From Bacillus sp. B1-b2 (GTDB lineage: Bacteria > Bacillota > Bacilli > Bacillales > Cytobacillaceae): a DNA stretch of 64,000 nucleotides. Positions 33,996 to 48,977 of the stretch are shown here, piece after piece. Both the position numbers and the translations under genes were made by a program. Position 1 is the stretch's first letter; every line of letters starts with the position of its first letter. The notes under the pieces are model-generated. The model made no database searches. It was not told the DNA's origin and saw only the letters and a list, made by a program, of their open reading frames with translations. Where the stretch lies: NCBI RefSeq assembly GCF_009183415.1, contig NZ_WEHU01000022.1:1-64000 (forward strand), given 5' to 3'.

Positions 33996-34619
33996 ATGCC
34001 TAAAGTTGCATTATTCAACCAAGACGGTACTCAAAACGGAGAAATCCAGTTAAATGATGCTGTATTTGGAATTGAGCCTAACAACCATGTTTTATTTGAA
34101 GCAGTTGTTATGCAAAGAGCTTCTTTACGTCAAGGAACTCATAAAACTAAAATCCGTTCTGAGGTAAGAGGTGGCGGACGTAAGCCATGGCGCCAAAAAG
34201 GTACAGGACGTGCACGTCAAGGATCTATCAGATCTCCACAATGGCGTGGTGGTGGTACTGTATTCGGACCAACTCCACGTAGCTACAGCTACAAATTACC
34301 TAAAAAAGTTCGTAGATTAGCAATTAAATCTGCACTATCTACTAAAGCATTAGAAGAAAATGTTTTAGTATTACAAAACCTTGCTTTTGATGCACCTAAA
34401 ACAAAAGATTTCAAAGCTGTATTAGGTAATCTTTCTGTTGAGAAAAAAGCACTAATCGTAACTGCTGACCTAGATGAGAATGTAGCATTATCTGCTCGTA
34501 ACATTCCAGGTGTAACAGTTATCACTGCTTCTGGAATCACAGTTTTAGATGTTTTAAATCATGATAAATTAATCATGACTAAAGCAGCGGTTGAAAAAGT
34601 AGAGGAGGTGCTTGCATAA
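33996..34619 (+). CDS. rplD: ribosomal protein L4
   Basis: Lines the nascent-chain exit tunnel. 207 aa with the long tunnel loop containing [18 protein letters not shown] and RSPQWRGGG. It has AAGGAGG at 33981-33987. Its stop codon overlaps the rplW start by one base (TAATG). Confidence 0.98.
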   Translation: MPKVALFNQDGTQNGEIQLNDAVFGIEPNNHVLFEAVVMQRASLRQGTHKTKIRSEVRGGGRKPWRQKGTGRARQGSIRSPQWRGGGTVFGPTPRSYSYKLPKKVRRLAIKSALSTKALEENVLVLQNLAFDAPKTKDFKAVLGNLSVEKKALIVTADLDENVALSARNIPGVTVITASGITVLDVLNHDKLIMTKAAVEKVEEVLA

Positions 34620-34903
34620 TGGATGCACGCGAAACGATTAAGCGCCCCGTAATCACTGAACGTTCTACTGATTTAATGGTTGATAAGAAATATACGTTTG
34701 AAGTTGATGTTAGAGCTAATAAAACTCAAGTTAAAGATGCTGTTGAAGAAATCTTTGGCGTAAAAGTTGAAAAAGTTAACATCATGAATTACAAAGGTAA
34801 GTTCAAGCGTATGGGACGTTTCGGAGGTTATACAAACAAACGTCGTAAAGCAATTGTTAAATTAACAGCTGATAGCAAAGAAATCGAATTTTTCGAAGCT
34901 TAA
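34619..34903 (+). CDS. rplW: ribosomal protein L23
   Basis: Located at the tunnel exit; docking site for SRP and trigger factor. 94 aa with [12 protein letters not shown] and the C-terminal [21 protein letters not shown] extension. The start overlaps the rplD stop and uses AGGAGGTG inside rplD, so the two are coupled. Confidence 0.97.
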   Translation: MDARETIKRPVITERSTDLMVDKKYTFEVDVRANKTQVKDAVEEIFGVKVEKVNIMNYKGKFKRMGRFGGYTNKRRKAIVKLTADSKEIEFFEA

Positions 34904-34916
34904 AATACATTATTAA

Positions 34917-35765
<849 letters not shown>

Positions 35766-35825
35766 CGGGGTTGAACTACGGTTCAATGATAGAACCGTAG
35801 CACAATCACGAAGGGAGGTTCCAAT

Positions 35826-36104
35826 ATGGGTCGCAGCTTAAAAAAAGGGCCTTTTGTTGATGATCATTTGCTAACAAAGATCGAAAAATTAAGTGATTCT
35901 GAAAAGAAACAAGTTATTAAAACTTGGTCTCGTCGTTCTACAATCTTCCCACAATTTATCGGTCAAACAATTGCAGTATATGATGGTCGTAAACATGTAC
36001 CAGTATACGTTACTGAAGATATGGTAGGTCATAAGCTAGGAGAATTTGCTCCAAGTCGTACTTACAAAGGTCATGCAAGTGACGATAAGAAAACAAGACG
36101 TTAA
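35826..36104 (+). CDS. rpsS: ribosomal protein S19
   Basis: 30S head protein contacting S13 and tRNA. 92 aa, start [15 protein letters not shown] and the [16 protein letters not shown] motif. GGGAGGT precedes ATG 35826. The gap before it (35766-35825) contains a small GGTTGAACTACGGTTCAA inverted repeat. Confidence 0.97.
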   Translation: MGRSLKKGPFVDDHLLTKIEKLSDSEKKQVIKTWSRRSTIFPQFIGQTIAVYDGRKHVPVYVTEDMVGHKLGEFAPSRTYKGHASDDKKTRR

Positions 36105-36107
36105 TGA

Positions 36108-36464
<357 letters not shown>

Positions 36465-36467
36465 TTA

Positions 36468-37124
36468 GTGGGTCAAAAAGTAAATCCAGTCGGTTTGCGT
36501 GTCGGGATCATCCGTGATTGGGAATCTAAATGGTTCGCAGGTAAAGACTATGCTGATCTTTTACACGAAGACCTTAAAGTACGTGAGTATATTACAAAGC
36601 GCCTAAGCGATGCTTCAGTTTCTAAAGTAGAAATCGAGCGTGCTGCTAATCGTCTTAATGTTACTATCCACACTGCTAAACCAGGTATGGTTATCGGTAA
36701 AGGTGGTACAGAAGTTGAAGCTTTACGTAAAGCATTAAACTCACTTACTGGCAAACGTGTACACATAAACATTCTTGAAATTAAAAAAGCAGACATGGAT
36801 GCAAAACTTGTTGCTGAGAATATTGCTCGCCAACTAGAAAACCGTGTATCTTTCCGTCGTGCTCAAAAACAAGCTATCCAACGTTCAATGAGATCAGGAG
36901 CTAAAGGTATTAAAACTATGGTATCAGGTCGTTTAGGCGGAGCAGATATCGCTCGTTCTGAATCTTATAGCGAAGGAACAGTTCCATTGCATACTCTTCG
37001 TGCTGATATTGATTATGCAACTGCTGAAGCTGATACTACCTATGGTAAATTAGGAGTTAAAGTTTGGATCTATCGTGGAGAGATCCTTCCAACTAAGAAG
37101 AAAACTGTGGAAGGAGGCAAATAA
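36468..37124 (+). CDS. rpsC: ribosomal protein S3
   Basis: 30S protein at the mRNA entry channel with helicase activity. 218 aa with [21 protein letters not shown] and the KH domain [15 protein letters not shown]. The start is GTG at 36468 after AAGGAGGGG, which lies within the end of rplV. Confidence 0.98.
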   Translation: MGQKVNPVGLRVGIIRDWESKWFAGKDYADLLHEDLKVREYITKRLSDASVSKVEIERAANRLNVTIHTAKPGMVIGKGGTEVEALRKALNSLTGKRVHINILEIKKADMDAKLVAENIARQLENRVSFRRAQKQAIQRSMRSGAKGIKTMVSGRLGGADIARSESYSEGTVPLHTLRADIDYATAEADTTYGKLGVKVWIYRGEILPTKKKTVEGGK

Positions 37125-37125
37125 T

Positions 37126-37753
<628 letters not shown>

Positions 37754-37773
37754 GTTGAGAGGAGGTTCGTAAA

Positions 37774-38037
37774 ATGAGCGAACGTAATCAACGCAAAGTT
37801 TATACTGGTCGTGTTGTTTCTGATAAAATGGATAAAACCATCTCAGTTGTTGTTGAAACATACAAAAAGCACGCACTATATGGCAAACGCGTTAAATACT
37901 CTAAGAAGTATAAAGCTCACGATGAGCTAAACACAGCAAAAATTGGCGATGTAGTACGTATTATGGAAACTCGCCCATTATCAGCTACAAAACGTTTCCG
38001 TCTTGTAGAAGTAGTAGAAAAAGCAGTTATTATCTAA
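37774..38037 (+). CDS. rpsQ: ribosomal protein S17
   Basis: Primary 16S-binding protein of the 30S body. 87 aa, OB fold with [16 protein letters not shown] and [30 protein letters not shown] precedes ATG 37774. Confidence 0.97.
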   Translation: MSERNQRKVYTGRVVSDKMDKTISVVVETYKKHALYGKRVKYSKKYKAHDELNTAKIGDVVRIMETRPLSATKRFRLVEVVEKAVII

Positions 38038-38051
38038 TTGTTCGGAATTAA

Positions 38052-38444
<393 letters not shown>

Positions 38445-38479
38445 TATAAATTTAATTGCCTTTAAGGAGGTGCGAACAG

Positions 38480-38791
38480 ATGCATGTTAAAAAAGGTGAC
38501 AAAGTAATGGTCATCTCTGGTAAGGATAAAGGCAAAACAGGTGTAATTCTTGCTGCATTCCCTAAAAAAGACCGTGTGGTTGTTGAAGGAATCAATATAG
38601 TTAAGAAACACGCTAAGCCATCCCAATTGAATCCACAAGGTGGAATCATGGACCAGGAAGCTGCTATTCATGTATCCAACGTTATGCCTATCGACCCTAA
38701 AACTGGTGAACCTACTCGCGTAGGATCTAAAACAGTTGATGGTAAAAATGTACGCGTAGCGAAAAAATCCGGTGAAGTTCTAGATAAATAG
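38480..38791 (+). CDS. rplX: ribosomal protein L24
   Basis: Assembly initiator of the 50S subunit with a KOW motif ([18 protein letters not shown]). 103 aa. ATG 38480 follows AAGGAGGTG (38464-38472); the in-frame ATG at 38456 lies before that Shine-Dalgarno and is not used. Confidence 0.97.
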   Translation: MHVKKGDKVMVISGKDKGKTGVILAAFPKKDRVVVEGINIVKKHAKPSQLNPQGGIMDQEAAIHVSNVMPIDPKTGEPTRVGSKTVDGKNVRVAKKSGEVLDK

Positions 38792-38817
38792 TCTAATGAA
38801 GAAGGGAGGTACTATGA

Positions 38818-39357
38818 ATGAACCGCCTAAAAGAAAAATTTCTTAAAGAAACTACTCCAGCTCTTATGAGCAAGTTTAACTATAAATCAGTTATGGAAGT
38901 TCCAAAATTAGAAAAAATCGTTATTAACATGGGTGTTGGTGATGCAGTAGCTAATGCTAAAGCGTTAGATGTTGCTGTTGATGAATTATCACAAATTACT
39001 GGACAAAAACCAGTAATCACTCGTGCTAAAAAGTCTATCGCAGGTTTCCGTCTTCGTGAAGGTATGCCTATCGGTGCAAAAGTTACTCTTCGTGGAGAGC
39101 GCATGTACGAATTTTTTGACAAATTAGTATCTGTATCACTTCCACGTGTACGTGACTTCCGTGGTATTTCTAAAAAGTCTTTTGATGGACGCGGTAACTA
39201 CACTTTAGGTGTAAAAGAACAATTGATCTTCCCTGAAATTGATTACGATAAAGTAAACAAAGTTAGAGGTATGGATATTGTTATCGTTACTACTGCAAAA
39301 ACAGACGAAGAGGCTCGTGAACTGTTAACTCAATTTGGAATGCCGTTCCAAAAGTAA
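38818..39357 (+). CDS. rplE: ribosomal protein L5
   Basis: Binds 5S rRNA and P-site tRNA at the central protuberance. 179 aa, start [16 protein letters not shown], with [31 protein letters not shown]-like segments and the C-terminal LLTQFGMPF. An out-of-frame ATG at 38814 precedes the real start at 38818. Confidence 0.98.
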   Translation: MNRLKEKFLKETTPALMSKFNYKSVMEVPKLEKIVINMGVGDAVANAKALDVAVDELSQITGQKPVITRAKKSIAGFRLREGMPIGAKVTLRGERMYEFFDKLVSVSLPRVRDFRGISKKSFDGRGNYTLGVKEQLIFPEIDYDKVNKVRGMDIVIVTTAKTDEEARELLTQFGMPFQK

Positions 39358-39364
39358 TCTCTAA

Positions 39365-39568
<204 letters not shown>

Positions 39569-39598
39569 AACCCAATATTGGGAAGGAGGTTAATACAA

Positions 39599-39997
39599 AT
39601 GGTTATGACAGATCCAATTGCAGATTTGCTTACTAGAATCCGTAACGCGAATATGGTTCGTCACGATAAGTTAGAAGTTCCTGCTTCTAATATCAAAAAA
39701 GAAATCGCTGAAATCCTTAAGCGTGAAGGTTTTGTACGTGATGTTGAATATATCGAAGATAATAAACAAGGTATCATCCGCATTTTCTTAAAATACGGTT
39801 CAAGCAATGAACGAGTAATTACTGGACTTAAAAGAATTAGTAAACCTGGTCTTCGTGTTTATGCAAAAGCAACAGAAGTACCACGTGTATTAAACGGTCT
39901 TGGTATTGCATTAGTTTCTACTTCACAAGGAGTAATTACTGATAAAGAAGCTCGTGCTAAACAAGTTGGCGGAGAAGTATTAGCATACGTTTGGTAA
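39599..39997 (+). CDS. rpsH: ribosomal protein S8
   Basis: Central 16S-binding protein and, in other bacteria, translational repressor of the spc operon. 132 aa, start [17 protein letters not shown] and C-terminal [21 protein letters not shown] 39599 follows AAGGAGGT (39583-39590); the earlier in-frame ATG lies before it. Confidence 0.98.
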   Translation: MVMTDPIADLLTRIRNANMVRHDKLEVPASNIKKEIAEILKREGFVRDVEYIEDNKQGIIRIFLKYGSSNERVITGLKRISKPGLRVYAKATEVPRVLNGLGIALVSTSQGVITDKEARAKQVGGEVLAYVW

Positions 39998-40028
39998 TAA
40001 TGTTTTAAATGAATGGAGGTGCAACTAA

Positions 40029-40565
40029 ATGTCTCGTGTAGGTAAAAAACCAATCGAAGTACCAGCAGGCGTTACAGTTACTATTGAAAACAGTACTGTA
40101 ACGGTTAAAGGTCCTAAAGGTGAATTAACTCGTACTTTTAACTCTGATATTGCTATTAGTGTTGAAGAGAACGTGATTAATGTAACACGTCCTTCTGATG
40201 CGAAGGAACATCGTGCATTACATGGAACAACTCGCGCATTGTTAGCTAACATGGTTGAGGGTGTTTCTAAAGGTTTCGAAAGAGGTCTTGAACTAATTGG
40301 TGTAGGTTACCGTGCTCAAAAACAAGGAACTAAACTTGTATTGAATGTTGGTTACTCTCATCCAGTAGAAATCGAGCCAGAAGCTGGTATTGAAATCGAA
40401 GTACCATCTGCTACAAAAGTAGTTGTAAAAGGTACAAACAAAGAACGTGTTGGCGCACTTGCTGCTAACATCCGTGACGTTCGCCCACCAGAGCCTTATA
40501 AAGGTAAAGGTATTCGTTATGAAGGCGAATTTGTACGTAGAAAAGAAGGTAAAACTGGTAAGTAA
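40029..40565 (+). CDS. rplF: ribosomal protein L6
   Basis: Sits near the GTPase-associated centre. 178 aa, start [15 protein letters not shown] and C-terminal [27 protein letters not shown]-type region with the conserved [17 protein letters not shown] precedes ATG 40029. Confidence 0.98.
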   Translation: MSRVGKKPIEVPAGVTVTIENSTVTVKGPKGELTRTFNSDIAISVEENVINVTRPSDAKEHRALHGTTRALLANMVEGVSKGFERGLELIGVGYRAQKQGTKLVLNVGYSHPVEIEPEAGIEIEVPSATKVVVKGTNKERVGALAANIRDVRPPEPYKGKGIRYEGEFVRRKEGKTGK

Positions 40566-40597
40566 TGCCGCTTAGGTAAACGAAAGGAGTGACCTTA

Positions 40598-40960
40598 ATG
40601 ATTACGAAGGCTGATAAAAATCAAGTCCGTAAGAAAAGACACGCACGTGTGCGTTCTAAACTTAGCGGTACTCAAGCTCGTCCTCGTTTAAATGTGTTCC
40701 GTTCAAGTAAACACATTTACGCTCAACTTATAGATGATGTTAATGGCGTAACAATCGCAAGTGCATCTTCATTAGATAAAGAGCTTAACCTAGAATCTAC
40801 TAGTAACGTAGATGCTGCTGTAGCAATCGGTGCATTAGTAGCTAAACGTGCTGTAGAAAAAGGTGTCAAAGAAGTAGTATTCGACCGCGGTGGATATTTA
40901 TATCATGGTCGCGTAAAAGCTTTAGCTGATGCTGCTCGTGAAAACGGCCTAGAATTTTAA
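40598..40960 (+). CDS. rplR: ribosomal protein L18
   Basis: 5S rRNA-binding protein of the central protuberance. 120 aa, with [26 protein letters not shown] and [23 protein letters not shown] 40598 is used; the in-frame codon at 40589 overlaps the ribosome binding site AAAGGAG. Confidence 0.97.
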   Translation: MITKADKNQVRKKRHARVRSKLSGTQARPRLNVFRSSKHIYAQLIDDVNGVTIASASSLDKELNLESTSNVDAAVAIGALVAKRAVEKGVKEVVFDRGGYLYHGRVKALADAARENGLEF

Positions 40961-40963
40961 TAG

Positions 40964-41485
<522 letters not shown>

Positions 41486-41498
41486 GGAGGGAAATTAG

Positions 41499-41681
41499 AT
41501 GGCAAACAAACTGGAAATTACCCTCACTAAAAGCGTAATTGGTCGTCCACAAGACCAACGCGAAACAGTTAAAGCATTAGGATTACGTAAAGTAAACCAA
41601 ACAGTTGAGCAACAAGATAATGCTGCTATCCGTGGTATGATCAATAAAGTATCACATCTTGTAACTGTTACAGAAAACTAA
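41499..41681 (+). CDS. rpmD: ribosomal protein L30
   Basis: Small 50S protein, 60 aa, with [17 protein letters not shown] and [23 protein letters not shown] precedes ATG 41499, 13 bases after rpsE. Confidence 0.96.
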   Translation: MANKLEITLTKSVIGRPQDQRETVKALGLRKVNQTVEQQDNAAIRGMINKVSHLVTVTEN

Positions 41682-41714
41682 AATACATTCTTCTTCAAAT
41701 AAGGAGGTGCCAAT

Positions 41715-42155
41715 ATGAAACTTCATGAATTAAAACCTGCAGAAGGTTCTCGTCAAGAGCGCAAACGCAAAGGGCGCGGTATCGGTTCAGGTAATGGTAA
41801 GACTGCTGGTAAAGGTCATAAAGGTCAAAATGCACGTTCAGGTGGGGGTGTAAGACCAGGATTTGAAGGTGGTCAAACTCCTTTATTCCGTCGTTTACCA
41901 AAACGTGGTTTTACAAACATCAACCGTAAAGAATATGCAATCGTTAATTTAGACACTTTAAATCGTTTTGAAGATGGAACAGAAGTAACTCCAGAACTTC
42001 TAATCGAAACAGGTGTTGTAAGTAACGAAAGAGCAGGAATCAAAATTCTTGCATCTGGTAAAGTAGAGAAAAAGCTTACAGTAAAAGCTCATAAATTCTC
42101 CTCTGCTGCAAAAGAAGCTATTGAAGCTGCTGGCGGACAAACAGAGGTGATCTGA
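41715..42155 (+). CDS. rplO: ribosomal protein L15
   Basis: Late assembly protein with a long basic N-terminal tail ([20 protein letters not shown]) and globular domain with [11 protein letters not shown]. 146 aa. Its TGA stop overlaps the secY ATG by one base (TGATG), coupling the ribosomal genes to the translocase gene. Confidence 0.98.
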   Translation: MKLHELKPAEGSRQERKRKGRGIGSGNGKTAGKGHKGQNARSGGGVRPGFEGGQTPLFRRLPKRGFTNINRKEYAIVNLDTLNRFEDGTEVTPELLIETGVVSNERAGIKILASGKVEKKLTVKAHKFSSAAKEAIEAAGGQTEVI

Positions 42156-43450
42156 TGTTTCAGACAATCTCCAATTTTATGCGCGTGGGTGAAATAAGAC
42201 GAAAAATCATATTCACCCTATTAATGTTGATAGTCTTTAGAATAGGTACATTTATTCCAGTACCTTATGTAAATGCAGACTTTCTAAAAGCTCAAGATGC
42301 TTTTAGTGCTTTCGGAGTATTAAATACTTTCGGTGGTGGAGCACTACAAAACTTCTCGATTCTTGCAATGGGTATCATGCCGTATATTACTGCATCAATC
42401 ATTGTAAGCTTATTACAAATGGATGTAGTTCCAAAATTTACGGAGTGGGCAAAACAAGGTGAGGCTGGGAGAAGAAAATTAACGCAGTTTACGCGTTATT
42501 TTACAATTGTCTTAGCACTTATCCAAGGTTTTGGTATGTCATATGGTTTTAATAATCTGGCTGGTGGGTCATTGATTACAAAACCTGGATTTACTTCGTA
42601 CTTAGTTATTTCTATAGTACTAACAGCAGGAACAGCCTTTTTAATGTGGTTAGGTGAACTAATAACATCTAAAGGTGTTGGAAATGGTATATCCATTATC
42701 ATATTTGCAGGTATTGCTGCAGGTATTCCATCTATTGCTAACCAAATCTATGCACAGCAGTTTGACAACCCAGGTGATCAATTATTCCTTAGAATAGCAA
42801 CAGTTCTTTTAATCATTATTGCAGCAATTGCAATTGTGGTAGGAGTAATTTTCATTCAGCAAGCTATTAGAAAGATACCTATTCAATATGCAAAAAGAGT
42901 GGCAAATGGTAATAACAGTACAGGTGGACAATCGACTCATCTACCGTTGAAAGTTAACTCTGCTGGTGTTATTCCTGTTATTTTTGCAGTTTCCTTCTTG
43001 GTTACTCCAAGAACAGTTGCGTCATTCTTTCCATCAAACAACGTAACAACATGGATACAAACAGTATTTGATTATACGCATCCAGTTGGAATGATATTAT
43101 ATACAGTACTAATTCTTGCGTTCACATACTTCTATGCTTTCATTCAAGTGAATCCTGAACAAGTGGCAGAGAACTTGAAAAAGCAAGGTGGATATATACC
43201 AGGTATTAGACCAGGTAAAAGTACGCAGGAATATTTATCACGTGTTCTATCTCGTTTAACATTAGTTGGTGCATTATTTTTAGCTGCAATAGCGATACTT
43301 CCAGTTTTCTTCATCAAGATTGCAGGTTTACCTCAATCAGTGCAGATTGGTGGAACTAGTATCATTATCGTAGTAGGTGTTGCATTGGAGACGATGAAAC
43401 AACTAGAATCACAACTAGTTAAACGTCACTATAAAGGTTTTATTAAATAG
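42155..43450 (+). CDS. secY: SecY, preprotein translocase channel
   Basis: Ten-span membrane channel for protein export and insertion. 431 aa with the first helix IIFTLLMLIVFRIGTFIPVP, the plug region ALQNFSILAMGIMPYITASI, and the cytosolic loop YFYAFIQVNPEQVAENLKKQ followed by GGYIPGIRPGK. Starts inside the rplO stop. Works with SecE (15937) and with SecA, which lies outside the window. Confidence 0.98.
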   Translation: MFQTISNFMRVGEIRRKIIFTLLMLIVFRIGTFIPVPYVNADFLKAQDAFSAFGVLNTFGGGALQNFSILAMGIMPYITASIIVSLLQMDVVPKFTEWAKQGEAGRRKLTQFTRYFTIVLALIQGFGMSYGFNNLAGGSLITKPGFTSYLVISIVLTAGTAFLMWLGELITSKGVGNGISIIIFAGIAAGIPSIANQIYAQQFDNPGDQLFLRIATVLLIIIAAIAIVVGVIFIQQAIRKIPIQYAKRVANGNNSTGGQSTHLPLKVNSAGVIPVIFAVSFLVTPRTVASFFPSNNVTTWIQTVFDYTHPVGMILYTVLILAFTYFYAFIQVNPEQVAENLKKQGGYIPGIRPGKSTQEYLSRVLSRLTLVGALFLAAIAILPVFFIKIAGLPQSVQIGGTSIIIVVGVALETMKQLESQLVKRHYKGFIK

Positions 43451-43478
43451 CATAATTTCAGGGACGTATGTCCCTTGA

Positions 43479-44171
<693 letters not shown>

Positions 44172-44860
44172 TCAAATCATATAAACTTTTGCTTTGACTA
44201 ATCTGTTAACTAGCATGGAATTGAATCAGAGTTAATAAATAGAAGAATTGGGATGAAATGGCTAAGGAGTTTATTCCTAAACATGATGCATTTCCTTTTT
44301 TCAAAAGGTATAATAATTTTCATGGTTATATCTGAAACAAAAAAAGCATAACCATGTTATTTTAACATGTTTATCTTCGTTATAAGATTAATCAATTTAG
44401 ATAATTGGTGCAGAGTATTTTGGATTTCATGGTAACTCCGCTTGAATTGCTTTTTTATCTATTAGTGATAAGGTAATGTAACTATTATTCTTTCTATTAT
44501 GGACATAAGGTATTAGACCAGGTGTGCGTTATCGATAACTCCAAAAAAATTCCCTTGAATGCGAATCCTTGGCTTTTCATGTGAAAGAGAGTATGTGTTA
44601 ACATATTTAAGGTTAGACTCATGAAAGACATCCTCTTTTTTGTTTAGAACTAGCATGGACCATATAAATCTTTTATTCACTAAATACGATTAGACAAAAG
44701 CTACTGATAGTGTGCAGTTATGATAAGAATGATAGATATTCATTCTTTTTAGAATTGTATATCTAACAATGGGCCGAGTTTGGTGATATTCAACTCAAAT
44801 GAAGATTGTTTTGCCTTAATTATAAATTTTTATGATTAATAGCGGACGAAAGTCTACTCA
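44172..44860. other. AT-rich non-coding gap in place of map
   Basis: No open frame or recognisable Map remnant is visible on either strand. Details seen: an inverted repeat CATGGTTAT (44321-44329) with ATAACCATG (44348-44356), a CATGTTA/TAACATG hairpin at 44353-44369, and a 12-base direct repeat AACTAGCATGGA at 44208-44219 and 44648-44659. Confidence 0.6.
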
Positions 44861-44862
44861 TA

Positions 44863-44871
44863 TGTTATAAT
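44863..44871 (+). promoter_or_regulatory. candidate extended -10 promoter for infA-rpmJ-rpsM-rpsK-rpoA
   Basis: TGTTATAAT is a perfect extended -10 element; no good -35 box accompanies it. A second possible extended -10, TGCTATATT, lies at 44968-44976. A separate promoter would suit the large gap after adk. Confidence 0.4.
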
Positions 44872-45022
44872 CAATTAGTTGCAGTTAAATGCATACTTAT
44901 TATATTATATGAGCAGTTCAGAGTAGTTTTATTTTCACCTGTCGTGTGACAAAGAAGAGCTACACTTTGCTATATTAGTTAAGTTGGATCTCGTATTTTT
45001 TAAAGGAAAGGAGCGATATTCG

Positions 45023-45392
<370 letters not shown>

Positions 45393-45414
45393 TAACAAGG
45401 AGGTGCGCATATAG

Positions 45415-45780
45415 ATGGCACGTATTGCTGGTGTGGATATTCCACGTGAAAAACGCGTAGTAATATCTTTAACATACATTTACGGTATTGGTAAAATTAC
45501 TGCACAAAAAGTATTAGCAGAAGCTGGTGTTTCTGAAGATACACGCGTTCGTGATTTAACGGAAGATGAATTAAACAAAATCCGTGATATCATTGATCGT
45601 TTGAAAGTAGAAGGAGATCTTCGTCGTGAAATCTCTCTTAATATTAAGCGTCTAATGGAAATTGGTTGTTATCGTGGTCTTCGTCACCGTCGTGGCTTAC
45701 CAGTTCGTGGACAAAACACGAAAAATAATGCTCGTACACGCAAAGGTCCTCGTAAGACTGTAGCTAACAAGAAAAAATAA
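45415..45780 (+). CDS. rpsM: ribosomal protein S13
   Basis: 30S head protein bridging to the 50S and P-site tRNA. 121 aa, with [21 protein letters not shown] and the C-terminal [23 protein letters not shown] tail. AAGGAGGTG precedes ATG 45415. Confidence 0.98.
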   Translation: MARIAGVDIPREKRVVISLTYIYGIGKITAQKVLAEAGVSEDTRVRDLTEDELNKIRDIIDRLKVEGDLRREISLNIKRLMEIGCYRGLRHRRGLPVRGQNTKNNARTRKGPRKTVANKKK

Positions 45781-45787
45781 TCGGTAA

Positions 45788-46192
<405 letters not shown>

Positions 46193-46363
46193 TTTTTCTG
46201 TATAATTTTTGTATCCTTGTCTATAATGGGATATGACTAAAACTTTTTAGAAGCCCGTACAGATTTATTAACCCAGTTGTTGTGCACATGCGGGAACGTA
46301 AACATGGGGAATTTCGGTTAAGCTTAACCGAGGTTTCGACGTTTTGAAGGAGGGTATATTTTG

Positions 46364-47308
46364 ATGATCGAAATAGAAAAACCAAAAATCGAAACGGTTG
46401 AGATCAACGATGAAGCCAAATACGGTAAATTTGTCGTAGAGCCACTTGAGCGTGGATATGGTACTACTTTGGGTAACTCCTTACGTCGTATTCTTTTATC
46501 CTCACTGCCAGGTGCCGCTGTCACATCCATTCAAATTGATGGAGTACTTCATGAGTTCTCAACAATTGAAGGCGTCGTAGAAGATGTTACAGCTATCATA
46601 TTGAACATCAAAAAACTAGCATTGAAAATATACTCTGATGATGAAAAAACTTTAGAGATTGATATGCAAGGTGCTGGGATAGTAACTGCAGCTGATATTA
46701 CACATGATAGTGATGTAGAGGTCTTAAATCCAGATCTTCATATCGCAACTTTAGGTAATAACGGAAACTTCCGTATGCGTTTAACAGCTAAGCGTGGTCG
46801 TGGATATACACCTGCTGAGCAGAATAAACGTGAAGATCAACCTATTGGTGTAATTCCTATAGATTCTATCTATACACCAGTTTCTCGTGTTAATTATCAA
46901 GTAGAGAATACTCGTGTTGGTCAATTGACTAATTATGATAAGTTAACTTTAGACGTGTGGACTGACGGTAGTACAGGTCCTCAAGATGCTATTGCACTTG
47001 GTGCAAAGATTTTAACTGAGCATTTGAATATCTTTGTTGGTTTAACTGATGAAGCACAAAATGCTGAGATTATGGTAGAAAAAGAAGAAGATCAAAAAGA
47101 GAAAGTTCTTGAGATGACAATTGAAGAGTTAGATCTTTCTGTTCGTTCTTATAATTGCTTAAAACGTGCTGGCATTAATACAGTACAAGAATTGGCTAGT
47201 AAGACGGAAGAAGATATGATGAAGGTTAGAAACTTAGGTAGAAAATCTCTTGAAGAAGTAAAACATAAATTAGAAGAGCTTGGTTTAGGCTTAAGAAAAG
47301 ATGACTGA
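46364..47308 (+). CDS. rpoA: RNA polymerase alpha subunit
   Basis: Assembles RNA polymerase and binds UP elements and activators. 314 aa: N-terminal dimerisation domain with [23 protein letters not shown], linker, and C-terminal domain with [19 protein letters not shown] and [14 protein letters not shown] 46364 follows AAGGAGGG (46347-46354). The leader contains a perfect palindrome TCGGTTAAGCTTAACCGA at 46314-46331 without a T run. Confidence 0.98.
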   Translation: MIEIEKPKIETVEINDEAKYGKFVVEPLERGYGTTLGNSLRRILLSSLPGAAVTSIQIDGVLHEFSTIEGVVEDVTAIILNIKKLALKIYSDDEKTLEIDMQGAGIVTAADITHDSDVEVLNPDLHIATLGNNGNFRMRLTAKRGRGYTPAEQNKREDQPIGVIPIDSIYTPVSRVNYQVENTRVGQLTNYDKLTLDVWTDGSTGPQDAIALGAKILTEHLNIFVGLTDEAQNAEIMVEKEEDQKEKVLEMTIEELDLSVRSYNCLKRAGINTVQELASKTEEDMMKVRNLGRKSLEEVKHKLEELGLGLRKDD

Positions 47309-47368
47309 TAAAGTTATCGTTTGAATGCTTAATAGGCTCATATTTTCAACAAAAGGAGGGAATCTCAC

Positions 47369-47731
47369 ATGGGTTACAGAAAGTTAGGACGCACAAGCGC
47401 ACAACGTAAAGCAATGTTACGTGACTTAACTACAGACTTAATCATTAACGAGCGTATTGAAACAACAGAAGCTCGTGCTAAGGAACTTCGTTCAACTGTA
47501 GAAAAAATGATTACACTTGGTAAGCGTGGAGATCTACATGCACGTCGTCAAGCTGCTGCTTATGTACGTCACGAAGTTGCTAACGCTGAAACTAACCAAG
47601 ACGCTGTTCAAAAGTTATTCAGTGATGTTGCTGCTCGTTATAGTGATCGTCAAGGTGGTTACACTCGTATTATGAAAGTCGGTCCTCGTCGTGGAGACGG
47701 TGCACCAATGGTAATTATCGAGTTAGTATAA
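47369..47731 (+). CDS. rplQ: ribosomal protein L17
   Basis: 120 aa; tunnel-exit protein with [19 protein letters not shown] and [29 protein letters not shown] precedes ATG 47369. Last gene of the ribosomal supercluster. Confidence 0.98.
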   Translation: MGYRKLGRTSAQRKAMLRDLTTDLIINERIETTEARAKELRSTVEKMITLGKRGDLHARRQAAAYVRHEVANAETNQDAVQKLFSDVAARYSDRQGGYTRIMKVGPRRGDGAPMVIIELV

Positions 47732-47748
47732 TAGGATTCCAAGAAACA

Positions 47749-47798
47749 GGGGTGCAGGACAGTTTATAAGCTATGAAACTTGTTCAGGTACCCTTTTT
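47749..47798 (+). terminator. terminator after rplQ
   Basis: GGGTGC (47750-47755) pairs with GGTACCC (47787-47793) over an imperfectly paired interior, followed by TTTTTC. Confidence 0.6.
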
Positions 47799-47885
47799 CT
47801 TTCATTATCCTCGTTATGTTTCAAGGCCAAAGTAGAGCGTTACGATGAGCATTCTTAGAAATTATATGTAGTGACTCGTCTAGCT

Positions 47886-47930
47886 CGTGCACCTCATTAT
47901 TATTTTATAATAGAGGTGCGGGCTTTTTTC
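47886..47930 (+). terminator. second terminator downstream of rplQ
   Basis: GCACCTC (47889-47895) pairs with GAGGTGC (47913-47919), followed by GGG, C and six T. The stretch 47803-47885 between the two terminators shows no gene. Confidence 0.75.
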
Positions 47931-48057
47931 ATTATTAAGTTACTGTTAGGGTGCTAAGAATGGAATACCATAAGATATTTCAGCAATTATAGAAATTACC
48001 TTTATTCGGGTTATTCAAAGAACATAAGAAGATTATCTTATGCTAACCAATTCAAAG

Positions 48058-48079
48058 CTCGCCCAATTGGCGAGTTTTT
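48058..48079 (+). terminator. terminator just upstream of ecfA1
   Basis: CTCGCC (48058-48063) pairs with GGCGAG (48069-48074), followed by five T. It is the third terminator-like hairpin in the 406-base gap and isolates the ecf genes from ribosomal transcription. Confidence 0.75.
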
Positions 48080-48137
48080 CTTTTTGGTTAGTTTTATCTC
48101 TTTTGAAAGCCGGATAGAAAAAGTGGTGGGATTAGTT

Positions 48138-48977
48138 ATGGACCAAAAGGTTTTAGTCAAAGTGAACAATATTTCTTTCCATTATGAAAATCAAATGGAG
48201 AAAGCTCTAGATAACGTTTCATTTAATATCTATGAAGGTGAATGGGTAGCTATTGTTGGCCATAATGGATCAGGTAAGTCTACATTAGCAAAACTATTAA
48301 ATGGACTTCAATATTCACAAGAAGGTTCAATAGAAGTGGATGAAACAGTTATATCAGAGGATACGATATGGAATGTTAGAAAGAAAATCGGAATGGTATT
48401 TCAAAATCCAGATAATCAGTTTGTGGGGACTACTGTACAAGATGATGTGGCTTTTGGTTTAGAAAATAATGCTATTCCAAGGTCAGAAATGTTGACTAGG
48501 GTAAAAGACTCTCTTAGTAGGGTAAAGATGTTATCTTTTCTTGATCAAGAGCCGCACCATCTATCTGGGGGACAAAAGCAAAGAGTGGCCATTGCTGGTG
48601 TTATTGCTTTAAAGCCAGCTATCATTATTTTAGATGAAGCTACTTCTATGCTGGATCCTGAGGGTAGAGAAGAGGTTTTTGACATTATGAGAGAGTTACA
48701 AGGTGATAAAATGACAATTATTTCTATTACTCATGATTTAGAAGAAGCTAGTAAAGCAGATAGAATGATAGTAATGAATAAAGGTAAGGTTTATAAAGAA
48801 GGAACACCGCGGGAAATTTTTAATATGCAAGATGAGCTTGTTGAGATTGGACTAGATATACCATTTGCCATTAAGGTTAGTCAAAGCTTAAGGGATAAAG
48901 GTGTCAAAATGAATGAAATATATTTAACAGAAGAAGAGTTGGTGACAGGTATATGGACATCTCACTTCAAAAAGTAG
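48138..48977 (+). CDS. ecfA1: ECF transporter ATPase EcfA1
   Basis: ATPase of the group II energy-coupling-factor vitamin transporter, shared by several substrate-binding S components. 279 aa: Walker A GHNGSGKST at residues 41-49, Q-loop FQNPDNQF, ABC signature LSGGQKQR, Walker B IIILDEATSMLD. The frame is open from 48084 but ATG 48138 gives the family N-terminus. Overlaps ecfA2 by 25 bases. Confidence 0.95.
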   Translation: MDQKVLVKVNNISFHYENQMEKALDNVSFNIYEGEWVAIVGHNGSGKSTLAKLLNGLQYSQEGSIEVDETVISEDTIWNVRKKIGMVFQNPDNQFVGTTVQDDVAFGLENNAIPRSEMLTRVKDSLSRVKMLSFLDQEPHHLSGGQKQRVAIAGVIALKPAIIILDEATSMLDPEGREEVFDIMRELQGDKMTIISITHDLEEASKADRMIVMNKGKVYKEGTPREIFNMQDELVEIGLDIPFAIKVSQSLRDKGVKMNEIYLTEEELVTGIWTSHFKK

